DNA of 64,000 nucleotides from Bedellia somnulentella (lineage: Eukaryota > Arthropoda > Insecta > Lepidoptera > Bedelliidae). The notes below the pieces were generated by a model, which saw only the letters and a list, made by a program, of their open reading frames with translations, was not told the DNA's origin and ran no database searches. The DNA lies in the NCBI GenBank assembly GCA_963576735.1, contig OY755170.1, positions 27,822,875 through 27,886,874 of the forward strand. Reading direction: 5' to 3'. Each line of letters starts with the position of its first letter. The stretch's first letter is position 1. The translations under genes and the position numbers were made by a program. Positions 22,304 through 33,945 of this stretch are shown here, piece after piece.

Positions 22304-22529
22304 CGTTCTTTTCGCGCTCAAAGCGAAAGCGATGATATCGTCGTGCGGCCCGCCGTAGTCGGGTATGTTGCGCGGCGCGTACGTGAGGTGGTCGGAGCGC
22401 GCGGTGCGCAGCGAGGCGAGCACGGCGCTGTGCACCATGGGCACGGCGAAGCAGCCGCGGCGCGCGCGCTCCAGCAGCGGCCGGTACGCCGCCGTGCGCA
22501 AGTAGTAGTACTCCGCGGTCATGCCGCAC
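22304..22529 (-). CDS. COLGALT: procollagen galactosyltransferase (GT25), exon 4
   Basis: The 226-bp exon supplies the base that completes Trp, then Cys-Gly, then 73 codons. Its residues include MTAEYYYLRT, GCFAVPMVHSAVLASLR, LTYAPRNIPDYGGPHDDI and IAFALSAKR. The CFAVPMVHS and YGGPHDDIIAFA segments are hallmarks of GT25 collagen galactosyltransferases. The acceptor is CGGCAG|GTGC and the donor ACG|GTGAGT at 22303. GC content is high. The next exon (towards lower coordinates) should continue with the YGF/YLP region and then the large C-terminal domain, but nothing of it was found between 21286 and 22303. Confidence 0.92.
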
Positions 22530-23102
22530 CTGCCGGGAATCTACTCTCGACTACTCTCTTCGTTAAACCACTATACCTTAGTAACCGAACGACCTTTACA
22601 TGCCTTTTCTATCTTGCACACATCGTCATCATTCACAAAAACAACTATTTTTCACTCCGGCGCAAAACCTTACCTATACTGATAAATCATTGCTTTCATC
22701 GGTATCAATCCTAGAACCTTCATAAGAAACAGAGGCTATATGTCTTGCAACATTTCAAGAAGAATGAGCTGTGGATGTGAAACTTTAGCTATTTGAAAAT
22801 TAACACCACCCATGCAGAGCTAGGGCGATTCAATAGTATTACCTAATATTCTGAGGGACATTATTTAAAATGCATTTAGTCTTCTTTCGTGCGTTTTTGC
22901 CACACCTGACATTCACTACCATACATAAGGGTAAGAATCAGAGCTCAGATGTTAATGGAACACTACCATTTGAGCTTTATAAGATCAAATGGATTGAATT
23001 CTTACTGTGAATTATTTTTTTTAAGAGATTTGGTGAACCATTCCCTTTATTTGTTACCATGTCCAAGACAGAAATAAAAAAATAAAGGTAGAGATCTCTC
23101 AC
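22530..23102 (-). other. GT25 intron 3 with decayed LINE remnant
   Basis: The intron holds scattered matches to the antisense of the 63.1-63.8 kb LINE. Around 22598-22640 is CATGCCTTTTCTATCTTGCAC, and around 22890-22935 a TTCACTACCATACAT block. Both are badly eroded. No exon is present. Confidence 0.5.
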
Positions 23103-23218
23103 CAGAAGTTAGAGTACATTCCATCGGATAATAACATTGGGGCAACAATGGGTAACTCTTTGCTTAATAATATCTTCAATGTCATGTTATTTGTCAGGAA
23201 CACATCTGCATCCAGCAT
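23103..23218 (-). CDS. COLGALT: procollagen galactosyltransferase (GT25), exon 3 with DxD motif
   Basis: The 116-bp exon encodes 38 residues plus two bases, beginning MLDADVFLTNN and ending LLSDGMYSNF. The DAD triplet is the metal- and UDP-sugar-binding DxD motif; PIVAPMLLSDG(M)YSNFW is strongly conserved in the family. The acceptor is TTTTGTAG at 23219-23220; the donor is TTCTG|GTGAGA. Phases match exon 2 (0) and exon 4 (2). Confidence 0.92.
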
Positions 23219-23873
23219 CTACAAAATAAGAGAAAGATTTTAAAATTTCGTTAACTTTAAACAAAATAATACTTGCACATTTTCTAATATTAATAAGGTT
23301 AATTGCTATAGATTCCCCACATAGCCCATCTTCATGGGCCTTTGCACAGGGACCGATTGCCTGTTTGAGTATCCCAATGTAATTCAAACCGCACAAAGAA
23401 TAGCTTATCCAGGACAGCCATTGCTTAATCATGGTTCCATCAGCTTCAATTAAGACATTGGAGATGGGACTGTTGATGATACCTCTGGTGTAGAATATTT
23501 GTTATAACTTTCATATTTTAGACTGTCTCCAACCCGGTACACTCTGCCAATACAAGTTGGCTAGTACTTGTATACATTACCAGCCATACTGGCAGCTGGT
23601 TAACTGGAAGCGGTATCATGGGTTCACTACTATACAGGAACGTAGCTAATTCCCTTCTAGCCAGCTCATCAGGTGCATCATTATCTAAGGAGAATTAAAA
23701 CCTTAAACCCTTGATAAGAAGAATACTCATATCAACAACATTAAGAACTTGTTACAAGTGTATATTACAAAAGTGCAACATTCCAATTCTTGCCTTTTAG
23801 TTTCACATAGGAGGTAGGAACTATTTACAATTAAACAAAACATTAGTAAGATATTAATTCATATAAGACTCAC

Positions 23874-24105
23874 GAAAATGAAATCAGCCCAAACCAGTCT
23901 TGCCAAGTTAAGGGCTTCTTCTCTGAGTTTGATGATATGAGTAAATCGCTCATGACTCCAGTCAGAGGAGTCTTCTTCATCTGAATGAAGAGAAGGAGAG
24001 GTCATATCTGTGGTGATGTTGACATGTTTGTATTCATCTTTATACTCCTCCCACCATTTCTTTATTATATTCACACTGTTGTCCTCATTGTGATCAGTGT
24101 ACATC
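23874..24105 (-). CDS. COLGALT: procollagen galactosyltransferase (GT25), exon 2
   Basis: The 232-bp exon includes MYTDHNEDNSVNIIKKWW, a linker rich in Asp/Glu/Ser, and HIIKLREEALNLARLVWADF. (R)TDHNxDNT and REEALNxAR.xWADY are family signatures just before the DxD motif. The acceptor TTTAAG|G and exon 1 donor restore a Trp codon across the junction (WMYTDHN); the donor is TTC|GTGAGT. Confidence 0.92.
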
Positions 24106-24265
24106 CTTAAACAATAGACAAACAATATTATATTTGTGTGATTGGATTATAGGTAAAGGAGAGACGGACTTAATCCCACAATATTACAGAGTTTTTTTTA
24201 TCTCCCTCTGAATGACGATCTTATGAGTGCCATAACATTTTAGGAAGGATTGAATATATCTGAAT

Positions 24266-24360
24266 ATACATACATATATGTATATACACACGACCATAAA
24301 TTTCAAAAGGGGTAGGCAGAGATTTGGAGCTTGAATCTCGTCAGCCACAACAAGTTGGTA
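24266..24360 (-). mobile_element. SINE/LINE 3'-tail fragment
   Basis: The + strand shows ATACATACATATATGTATAT, then ACGACCATAAATTTC and GGGGTAGGCAGAGATTTGG, the shared 3' end of the S-tatg SINE and L-tatg LINE, truncated. It lies in GT25 intron 1 (24106-24732), where nothing else was recognised. Confidence 0.6.
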
Positions 24361-24732
24361 TAAATCTGAATAGAAGCTCTACATCTACCAAACAACATGT
24401 GATGACTTAATGCTCTCATCTGGATGTCACAAATCCCAGATCATAAAACACTAATCTTGTATAGATTCTAAAAACAAATATAACTGGTTGTTGTCTTCCA
24501 AGTTCCTAATTATTTTAATAACCTCTAAGAATAACTACTGTTTTTTTTAAACTCATACGAACCAAGGCGAATGATAACACGATATACACGTCATGATAGT
24601 ATATCGATACTATTTCAGTCAGTTTTATTAATTCTTTTCATAAAAATTAACGCTCTAAGGAAAAGCTTTTGGAAATTGTTTGTTACTACTTTATTCAATA
24701 TCTTAGGTGAGATTTAATAAGTATGTACGAAC

Positions 24733-24932
24733 CATATATATAGCCTATCCTTGGGATAGTCTAAGGCATGTAAATAGGACAGGAAGTGCGGGAGAGTATG
24801 CGCTTTGTTACGAACTGGAACAGCTATGAAAACTGTTGGCCACTTAAATTCAATTTTCGGCTCATCTTCCGCATTAACAACAAATGTTATTGCAAGTAAC
24901 ACAAACGTAAACAAACTGAACATTCTACTCAT
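24733..24932 (-). CDS. COLGALT: procollagen galactosyltransferase (GT25), exon 1 with signal peptide
   Basis: The first in-frame ATG is at 24932, giving an N-terminus with a hydrophobic run (MFSLFTFVLLAITFVVNA) and a small residue where signal cleavage is expected. Next come PTVFIAVPVRNKAHTLPHFL and LDYPKDRLYIW, the GT25 N-terminal signature. The donor is ATATG|GTTCGT, an unusual but legal GT donor whose phase fits exon 2 exactly. Family function: transfers galactose to hydroxylysine of collagen-like chains in the endoplasmic reticulum, using UDP-Gal and Mn2+. Exons 1-4 total 774 bp (258 codons), under half of the usual ~600-residue enzyme. Confidence 0.92.
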
Positions 24933-25184
24933 GACTAGAAACTGATATTTTATATACTCCAACGAATATTTTACATTATCTTATCAGAACAGAGACGAGG
25001 GAAACAGTCCGGTTCGTTACTGCTTTGCTTGGTTTGCTTGCTTGCTTTCACAGACAATATAGGGTACGAGTACTTGCTTTGCTTTGATAATAATTACAAA
25101 ACAAAGATAACACAAAACTTATATTTTTATAATTGTTTTACGGCCCTGGTTTGCAGACGTTTTGAGCCAGTTTCTATTTTTTAT

Positions 25185-25230
25185 TATATTACTAGTGGTC
25201 TGCCCCGGCTTCACACGACTGGTTTTATAA
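25185..25230 (+). mobile_element. Helitron-like fragment (Lep1 type)
   Basis: ATTACTAGTGGTCTGCCCCG followed by GCTTCACACG closely resembles the common lepidopteran Helitron-derived motif CTAGCGACCCGCCCCGGCTTCGCACG. The extent beyond this block is unclear. Confidence 0.45.
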
Positions 25231-26454
25231 TAGACGCCAGTTGTAAATATAGCAAGACCAGAATTAAAACAAAGTACTGAATAGTTAAAAATCGATCGAA
25301 TTATTTCATAATACATCTAGCAGAGGCAAAATTATGATTTTCCTTTGATGAAAATTCCTTAAGAATAATCACTTTTCCGAAGCGTACGACTTTATCTTGT
25401 ATACAGGAGTCATTTTTTAAGGCCCCCTAACATTTCTTAAGAATGGAATGGCGTTACATAAATTTTAACCGTGACACTCCTGCTTCCTTCAGGAGAATAG
25501 CCCTTGTAATAAAAGATCGAAGGGAATTATTATTCATATTTTACGGAGGAAGTCCTTGTGGACTAGAGCCAGAATTTGGTACCGCGACGCGATCTTAGAC
25601 ACGCGATAATATCCATTGAATTTGTTGGAGGTTACGTATTATTTATTTTATGAACTAAGAAATATACTTATAAGACATATTTTACAAACTTATTCTTTAA
25701 GTTTAGAGTTATAATAGAGAATTGGCCTTGTATTTAACTTTAAATAGAAACGTGTATCCTCAGACAGTGTTATTTCACGAAACGATTATTGATCCACATC
25801 AATCATTTTTTCTGTGGCCCTCATCTCCCAATATCATCACCATATTAGCAGATAGACCTCAAAAACCATCATAACACCGGGACTAACAGTATTCATAATA
25901 CATCCCTTCCCAGCAATACTCACAAAGTGCTCGCCTTTTTATTTGTATATCGAAATGTCTTTACAATGTCGCAAGTCGCATCTCTCCAACCAGTGACCAA
26001 TTCATTCCCTCTCGCAGTCGAGTCACGTGGTGAACTTTTTCAATAAAACGACCCCATAGATACTGACACAATCCAGGACGCTGATCACGAAGCCGTTTTA
26101 TAACTTTATCACTGTTACACCATGTACTGCTGTTGAAAATTATGGAGCTTTGAAAACGGTGGAAATCCTCTATTAGATGTAGACCACGATTTTAAATAAA
26201 ATGTTCTATTTCTTTCTACCTTTTATACGACTTACGGAGAGTTTAGTTTTTTCGAAGAGAAAAATCTTTTTCTTTAATTTGATAATGGTACAATAGAAAC
26301 GCTTCCAATATTATTCATTGAATTCTAGTTTCACCATTTTTGGCAGAAGGTATAATTATATTAACCTAATTTGGATGGTATTGCTAGTAGAGAACTGCCG
26401 CGTAGGAAGTTTTTGGCCCAGTGAAAAATCTTGTTTAAAAGGTCAAAGTACAAA

Positions 26455-26580
26455 GTGAGAAGCATTAAAGAGTATGTATAAGAAGATCGATGAACGTGAG
26501 GGAAGCAAAAGATAGTGTGCAAGCATCTTATAAATTATCGATCCGAATAGTTAAGAAAGTAAAGCGAGAGTATATGTAAA
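26455..26580 (+). mobile_element. decayed L-tatg LINE fragment
   Basis: AGAGTATGTATAAGAAGATC, GAACGTGAGGGAAGCAAAAG and GAGTATATGTAAAT follow the order of the 63.1-kb LINE 3' end. Confidence 0.5.
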
Positions 26581-27386
26581 TTATAAAAGTAGTAAACCTT
26601 GTGAATGACGTGTTATTTTTAAAAGAAATTCAGCTATATATTTTTAAAATAAAACTGGCATGCCGTATTTTAGTCACTCACGTGAAGTAAAATTTTGACT
26701 AGTACCTTGTCTAAATTTTTTACAAGAAAGAAACAAATATCCCTTTCCCAACCTTGTTTCCTGCCATCATTTGCCTGATTGCAAACGAGTAATATTGTGG
26801 ACGTAAATCGCAGCCTGTCAATCACCCGGAGCCTAGGGTTGTTTGAGAACCCGTCGCTGAGTCGTGAGTTAATGCAGTTAATGCATTTGGGTCTATTATT
26901 ATATTGATTGAAAAATAACTGAAATATAAAATAAAATCTCGATATATTTGCATTCTGACTTGGTTTACTTTAGCGTCATAATTGATGCACTTCCAAAACA
27001 CACACGGTGGCATTTTTTATTCATTTTGTCAAGGACTTCAAGGCTCAGATCACGTAACACTCCTGATTACGCTCGACACAGATTACGACCAGACGTTATA
27101 ATTAGGATGTATTTGGGTCTTTACTACGCGCGAGCTTATAACGCATCTGCCTCTTGTTTTGTATTATATCAATGGTTCAAATCCGGCAACACAGAATGGC
27201 GAATACTGCACGCATTTAACGACTGACAAACATAAAATGATAATTGTATGACTTTCTGGTATCGGTATATTTTGCTCTTTTTTTCTTATGTTTGTCTGCA
27301 TTTAGAAATAACTAAATTTATATAGTTTGTATACTTCTTATCCATTAGTATACAGCTCAATGAATAATACATATGACGGGAAATTT

Positions 27387-28865
27387 GGCCTAGACCTCGC
27401 TTTTATAACATACCCTTTTTATACTTTAAATCGATTAAGGAGATCAAACTAAACAACTTGGCCTATGGAATGCTTAGCTAAAATATAGTAATTTTCAAAA
27501 GTATTAATAATTAAAGTGTCGTAATTAGATCAAACTGAGACAGTATAGTCAGGTTCTTAGCCTCAGCTGAAATAAAAATAAAAAACATGTGGTCAAATCA
27601 TGAAGCTACTAACTAAACAGGAGAGAGTACTCACAAAAATATGGTAAACAAAAATGCTATTTATTACCATGCAATAAAGTTAATTATCCTTTAAAGACTG
27701 TCAAGCAGAGAAATGTCCTAGAACGAGAGCCGTGTGAGAGAGAAGTGTGTCCCGCTCGCACGGTTGCCAGTCGAGATTAAGTTCAAAGAAAAACAAATCA
27801 AACTTATTTATAGGGAGTATTTTATAAAAAGCAGTTTATAAACTGTTCCTTTTTTGTATTTTATTTTAATTATTATTGTCGCCTTTCGATTTGGAGATAA
27901 ATAATTGATTAAGTTTGGCAAAAGGGATATTAATATTTGTCACGGGTATCCCCATCGAAACAAGATAAATGTGGTGTCCACAATTTATCATCTGTTTGAG
28001 TGTTTTGGAGCTTTCATCATTTAATTAAGAAAATATAGTGATAAATATGGGTTCATGTTATGGAACAATAAATAAAATAACCTGTATCATCTCGAACTTT
28101 ACCACATGAATGCATTAAACGATTTGAATTTGAATATAGCTGTGTGGTGTCGGCTTAGTATAGCACTACCCCATTTCTTCCGGTGGGTGACGTAAGAGGC
28201 GACTAACGGTATTGGGGATTTTTGGGCAATGCGGTTGAGACCCATCACCAACAACCTTTATTTCAGCATCTTTTCTCCACGCAACTTCCAAAAGTGGCTG
28301 AGGAATTTCTAATTCATTAAATGTGCCCGACAAAAATGTTCTGAAAATTATTGTGTGAGAGAAACTGCCGGTTCTCCGGGGCCCCCCAAGATTCTGGGCC
28401 CTGGGCACGGGCCCCGTGTGCCCTTATGGTAAAGACGGTACTGAGTGCATCAGGTCCCCACATGAGGTTTTCATGAACAAAAACATTCAAAATATATAAA
28501 TATAAGTGTTTTTGTATCCTTTAGAGGAACTCTTATTAAAACACCAACAGATTTCAGTCACCCTACTTAAAACGAGACACAGTTCGCTAGTTAGCCATCC
28601 TTTTTCAGGACACTTTAGGTCGCCAGCGCGCGTTCCTGTTTAAATAATACTTCCATGGGTCAAATCACAAAAAAAAAATTCAGCTGAGGCTAAGAACCTT
28701 AGTATACTTTCTCAGTTTGATCTAGGTACGACACTTTTTAATTATTAATTATTTTGAAAATTACACTATTTTAGATAAGCATTCCATAGGCAAAGTTGTT
28801 TAGTTTGATGTCTTCTATCAATTTAAAACATAAAAAGGGTACGTTTTAAAAACGAGGTCTAGGCC
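27387..28865. mobile_element. 1.48-kb fold-back element with ~185-bp terminal inverted repeats
   Basis: The left arm, 27387-27569 (GGCCTAGACCTCG ... CTTAGCCTCAGCTGA), is the reverse complement of the right arm 28681-28865 with moderate divergence. Landmarks such as CTATGGAATGCTTA and CGTAATTAGATCAAACTGAG keep the same order in both. The interior has no transposase frame and holds a SINE (28147-28325). A non-autonomous DNA transposon or fold-back element is likely; superfamily not assigned. Confidence 0.8.
28147..28325 (+). mobile_element. SINE copy (family S-tatg), 3' truncated
   Basis: TGTCGGCTTAGTATAGCACT, CCATTTCTTCCGGTGGGTG, GAGGCGACTAACGGTATTGG, GGTTGAGACCCATCACC and AACTTCCAAAAGTGGCTGAG appear in sense order. 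It ends before the tail. Confidence 0.85.
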
Positions 28866-30247
28866 ATATAAATATTATGTATAATTTGTAATTTTCGTAA
28901 ATATATATATCATATGTAAACATAGCTATCTCCTAATTAACACACAATATTAACATAAAACTGTATGCCACATAACAGCAGGTAACCTATATTAATCATG
29001 AATCATTAAGATTTTTGAAATTTGTGTATCGTGTGAGCATACCTCGGCCCATTTTTTATTGCTTTAGGAATAATTACTGTTCAATACATTAACAAAGGCG
29101 CTAACAAACATTGTAGTTATCTGTTTCTCCTTTTGAGGGTTACATACCATAAGATAAAACGGGACCCATTACTAAGACTTCGCTGTCTCTCTGTCTCCAG
29201 GCAAAATCTCATAAACATTGATAGCTAGAAAGCTGAAATTTTCACTAACGATGTATTTCTGTTGCCGCTATAACAACAAATTAAAAAAAGTAAGTCCCCA
29301 TATAATAAACGTCTTTATTTCGTATTATTTGCTCTCAATTTTCGCAAATAATGTATTTTTGTAGCAGCAGCTAAATACAATAAACACGTCTTTTTCGTAT
29401 TTTTTGCTCAATATTAAAGACGAAAATATGTAGACGAGAAGACAAGCTAACCCTTGACAGACTTCGTACTGTAAATATTTTAGTGGTCATTTTTTTCCGG
29501 GATAATTAGTGGATACTTGTAGTATGTTATAATTTGGGTCATTATCTAGCATTCTACCAAATTTCATTCATATCCAGTATGTACTTGAGGAGCCTTTTTG
29601 CTTCAAACACACAAACATCCAAACATCTAAACTTTCACATTTATAATATTAATAGGATAAAAGAAGCAATAGTTTCTTTAATCAATTAAAGAATAATCCC
29701 CACATGAGGTTTTCATGAACAAAAAGATTTAAGTTTCTTTCAATTTTGAAATCTAATTTTAATGAATCTCTGCTCCATTATTAAATCTCAAATTCAAATT
29801 GTTAGATTCTTGGTTATTTTATTTTCATTCAACAGTTCTTTTTGCCACAAAAGAACTCTGTAGTGTATTATATATAATGTATATCTTACGTTAATGCTGG
29901 GATATATTATCAAAGTAATCAGAATATAAGTTTAACTTGGATCGAGCGTATGGGATATTTATCCGGACCAATGTAAACGAAGCTTTAAAGTCAGGAAAGA
30001 CACAAGTTTCACAGATTATTACATTCACAATGTTAAACGCTTTGAGTAGGCGACCTCGTATCTATATTGTAATCTGTGGCGACCTCCTAGCCCTCTTACC
30101 TCTTGAGCCATTGAGTGAGCCAACGTGGAAAAAAATATTTGTGGCAGTAAAGTAAAAGTGTCAAAAGTTGACGGGACGGGACGGCTTCTTTTCATCTTAG
30201 TTATTTTTGCGATAAAAGTTTTCGGGTTATTAGATTCAAATGTTACA
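28866..30247. other. region upstream of the PLXDC gene
   Basis: Mostly AT-rich, with Helitron-type debris (29160-29660). The PLXDC promoter and 5' UTR should lie near 29900-30247, but no core promoter element can be assigned. CCCCACATGAGGTTTTCATG occurs at both 28456 and 29699 as a short direct repeat. Confidence 0.4.
29160..29660 (+). mobile_element. Helitron-like / lepidopteran dispersed element
   Basis: The segment 29170-29280 carries the familiar lepidopteran block TCTCCAGGCAAAATCTCATA ... GATAGCTAGAAAGCTGAAAT ... TGTTGCCGCTATAACAACAA. 29545-29660 carries ACCAAATTTCATTCATATCC ... TTTATAATATTAATAGGAT, the usual right end of such elements. Confidence 0.5.
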
Positions 30248-30332
30248 ATGGGGCTAAATAAAGTGAGAAATGTTAGAATACCCCTTTTAGTGTTGTGTGT
30301 ATCAATAATATGCGTCGGCCAATGTTCGATAG
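30248..30332 (+). CDS. PLXDC2: plexin-domain-containing protein, exon 1 (signal peptide)
   Basis: The exon runs from the ATG at 30248 to the donor ATAG|GTGAGT and encodes 28 residues plus one base. A short basic start is followed by a hydrophobic segment (IPLLVLCVSIICVGQC), a good signal peptide for a type I membrane protein. The leftover G is completed by exon 2 to Asp. An upstream in-frame ATG at 30125 exists in a longer frame, but 30248 places the signal peptide at the N-terminus. The assignment rests on phase continuity with the exons downstream and on the family match in exon 5. Confidence 0.75.
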
Positions 30333-32556
30333 GTGAGTTTCACAACTTTTTGTGAGTAAACAAGGGATTTACCTGTTTGCTTTGTATCAAACTAGTTCAT
30401 CATTATTACTTCAGGAAGTAAGAGTGTTTCAGAATATTCAAATTTGGATGGAAAAAAAAGAGCTAACGTGTTTTAGCTTCAATATTTTTTTAAAAAGGTG
30501 GGAGGTTGTGGGTAGTTTACCGCAGTTGCTGGCTAGTGACCCGTGACTTGCCAATTTCTGCGTCGCACCGCGAAGTTCTTTTGTTCTAGTCCTTGAATTT
30601 CAGGTTGAGGTAATCAGAGTAGGTATGTTGATTCGGGGGTGCTGTAGGGTCACGTAACGATCTAATGTAATATTTTAGATCACTATGGAACGCTACGTGC
30701 TGTGTCTATCCACTTGTCCTGAAAAGATATTGTAGATTTGTCCAGTATAGAATCAAAATATCTTAATGACAGTTAAGTCTCAGAAAATGTATTTAGTCAT
30801 TCATATCCAATCTATTCTTCAGGATATCAACTCAGCCTCACTCATTAACTTTTTAACAATTACAATAATTAATAGTTAATAAAAAAAGTTACAAAGATTC
30901 AAAGTTCACCGCTAAAGACAATAGTTCCCACAGTAAAACTATCATGGTATACTTATTCAAATAAATATTAAGTCATTTAGAAGAACCTTAAGCAACATGA
31001 CAGGGAGACACTCTGCAAATAGATGAATGTCAGCTGCATGCACAATAATATGTTAACCAAGAAAGTAGCATAAACTGCTGATCCAGTAGAAGACAAGACA
31101 GTACACCAATATTTGTTCAAAATTGTCATTCAAGTTTATATTTACTAGCAATTTGACCTAACTTTACAAGTGTAGCAAGACTTTTAATTCTTCAGGATAT
31201 TTAAGCATGTTTTATTTAGGAAATATATATCTTCCTACTTTTGATGTAAAATAAAAGACAATTAAACTAAAATGTTTGAGAAAATATACCTAGTTTACCA
31301 AGGTCTTATTGTATGATGAACAAATATAGTATAGATTTGTAAAAGGCAACGTAAGATCTTGAAGTATCCAAATCATTAGTTGGATCCAATTCTACATTCA
31401 TGTGTAGTGATCATTCCAAGTATTGGAAGCTATTGTATATATATAGTCTTGAATAGGAGCACTTGACGATGTTCTAAATAAGATATATAAATAAATATGG
31501 AAAATCTCTGTGTAAAAGTTGTAAGTATAAGTTCTCTAACTTATTTTCTCCCTACCCAACTTTTCCTTTTTGTGCATAGGCTCCTGTTTATTTGTAAATG
31601 TAAAATCTATTTATAAATGCAAACTTATCCTTTCTGATTATAAATCATTTTGTGATGAAAATGTAAACATAGTTATATTAATAACATAAAAATATGAGAA
31701 GATATCATATAATATGAGAGAACTACTGAAGATTTGTCATAGTATCGAAAATAAATAAGCAAAATGTTATTTGCTGTTCCTTGATTGATTATAGAATACC
31801 ATTGTTTTAATTATACATTGCCTGAGTAATTGGTAATGTTTTGTTATTTAAAATAAGTCAAAATAAATGTGTGACTTGCACTTAGAGTATGAGCCATTGC
31901 TGTTCTATTCTATCACCAAACATGGTAAATCATTTACTCAGATAATTTTAAAATAGAGGTTTTTATTTTTTATTAATACTTATTTAGTCTAGCCCAAGCT
32001 CATATAAGTAGTCTTAAATGGCAGCTCTTGATGCTGTCCTTTTGAAAGTGTAATAAAACAATATTAATGCATTCGCTTCTCTGTCCAGATGTTGTGGGTT
32101 CAATCCCTGCTGAGTTTTAATATTGATATGTTTAAAACGCTAATTGTGAGTGCTAAAAAGTTAGGGATCTGTAGTTTGCATAACATGTGTTAGAAGAAGA
32201 GTGTGTTGCAGAAGGTTAGTAATATTTGAATGAATTTAGGGTTTGTTTATTCTAAAAACTACTAGCTTCTTCAAAAATGTGCCCTTAATCTCACTACTAC
32301 AATGCTAAGTGTCATGAGTAAGGCACCATTTTGTAGCACTCACTTATTAATTTTGCTATTACTGTTATTACATGTACTGTAATGGATGTAAAAAAGATGT
32401 GTCTTTATGAGTTTTTTTACGAGTTTTTCTCACAACAAAACACCTTCTGAATCCAAAGTAAAAAAAAACCTTTTATTTAGAAATATGTGTCATGCCAAGT
32501 AGTGTAAGACCTGAGCAATACCAATTTGATGTCATCAATGTGGTGTTGATTTGCAG
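30333..32556 (+). other. PLXDC intron 1
   Basis: 2.2 kb, AT-rich. A tRNA-like SINE remnant near 32060-32115 includes GGGTTCAATCCC. No other coding or structural feature was seen. Confidence 0.6.
32060..32115 (+). mobile_element. tRNA-derived SINE remnant
   Basis: A box B-type GGGTTCAATCCC is preceded by GCATTCGCTTCTCTG and followed by TGCTGAGT. It lacks a full cloverleaf. A related block lies at 27137-27190. Confidence 0.4.
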
Positions 32557-32751
32557 ATATAAATTATTCAGTGCGGCAGTCAGGCCCGTTTGAGCCACAA
32601 GTGGTACTTCTCGGGCCGCAGCGGGTTCGCCGCGACGTGCAGCCGGCGGGCAGCACCAACGCCCCCGCCGCCCCCGCTGGCACACCCGCCAGCCCCGCCA
32701 GCCCCGCCAACACCACGGCCAGCGGCAATGCCACCGTCTCCACCACCACAG
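32557..32751 (+). CDS. PLXDC2: plexin-domain-containing protein, exon 2 (Ala/Pro/Ser/Thr-rich)
   Basis: The 195-bp exon has acceptor TTTGCAG and donor ACAG|GTATGT. It encodes INYSVRQSGPFEPQVVLLG, a basic QRVRRD motif that fits a proprotein-convertase site, then a low-complexity NAPAAPAGTPASPASPANTT stretch ending in a Thr/Ser run. Sequons NYS, NTT and NAT suggest an exposed glycosylated extracellular stalk. The Ala/Pro part is GC-rich and repeat-like at DNA level (CCCCGCCAGC). In the family the N-terminal region before the conserved domain is variable, so this exon alone would not identify the protein. Confidence 0.72.
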
Positions 32752-33874
32752 GTATGTTGCTCTGTTGTCCCCAACCTAACTAACTAAATATTATCGTTTC
32801 ACTGACAATTACCACATTGGTAAATTTTTTTTATCACCAAGTAAACTAGTTTTGTACAACTTTAATTATAGGATATTCCCAAAAGTGTATCCTTCGTCTT
32901 TTAAGAATAAGGTTACATATTTGAAATTTATATACTCGTATTTACAGTAGCGTTTTATATGTTTATATAGACCAACTATTTTATTGCTTATCCATTGGTA
33001 ATAGTTTATTGTTAGCGAATGTAAGATGTTTAAATTATTATTTATACTATGTTTCTTGCCAATTATAATTGCGAAAATAATTTGATGTCTATCAGAAACC
33101 AGTATTTTATATACCTGTAAACTCTGCCGTAACATAAACCGCATGTTGCACTAAAAGCAATGTCACTAAAGTTAATCTAAATCTTTATCTAGAAAACTAG
33201 CTTTACATCACAAAACGCAAGGAATACCTTATTCAATTTCGCTATAGTAGTAAGTCTACACACCCCAGCCCTAAAATCATCCTTATAATAATATGCTACT
33301 GCAGTTTTTTTTATATAAATACAATCCTATGGTTCGATATTTACTAAATAGGTTGTTAGTTGTTATACAATCGTACAAGACAGCGGTACGCATTTTATTG
33401 ATAGGCAATGTGCACACATACAACTCATACATATTCTTATCTAATGTGAATGATGTCAGCATCACCAACAAGAGCAGGCACCGCAATGGCTAAAATAGCT
33501 CTCGGGTTGGGTTTGTGTTTCGCGTATAATATGCTTATTATTTTACACTAGTTGAGCTGCTAACCGACACTACACAGATATTTTGAAAATGAACATTTAT
33601 AAGCTTTTACGCCACGCAGTCCTTAAATTACTAAAATATATTCGATTCAATTAATATATATAGTTATACTCATTTTCAGCTAGATAGAAATGTATCTCAA
33701 ACTCAACACAAACTCGTACTCATTGCTTGGACAGTGAGCTCACGTGATAGACGCAGGCTTATCGCCGTTTTTGAACATCATGCACTGTCACATCAACTTA
33801 GCCATGTGGCTTTAACAACCATGATAAGTTAACAACGCATATGACCTTTAGAAAAGACAAATTGGTGTAGGCTT

Positions 33875-33945
33875 GACCCGGGATTTGAACCACATCATCT
33901 TCAGGATAAGCGGTGTTCTACCCACTGAGCTACCATAGAAATGTA
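33875..33945 (-). mobile_element. tRNA-derived SINE head
   Basis: The - strand reads TGGTAGCTCAGTGGGTAGAA (box A) and GTGGTTCAAATCCCGG (box B), about 30 bases apart, after an ATTTCTA start. It lacks proper acceptor pairing, so it is a SINE head rather than a tRNA gene. Confidence 0.6.

Larger units (their letters stand above)
24933..27386. other. intergenic region upstream of the galactosyltransferase gene
   Basis: The divergent upstream region of GT25 and PLXDC starts here. CTTTGCTTG-type short repeats lie at 25020-25060. A Helitron-type motif is at 25188-25225. LINE debris at 26455-26580 includes AAAGAGTATGTATAAGAAG. A tRNA-like box B (GGTTCAAATCC) is at 27172-27182. No convincing gene; no TATA/initiator could be assigned. 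Confidence 0.45.

Noticed and set aside
32473..32787. Several - strand and alternative-frame ORFs opposite PLXDC exon 2
   Set aside because: They are shadows of a GC-rich exon; the + frame has matching splice phases and a family-consistent neighbour set.
33875..33945. tRNA gene
   Set aside because: Box A and B are clear but the acceptor stem does not close and an anticodon stem is not convincing; better as a SINE head. The same applies to 50768-50862 and 57605-57680.
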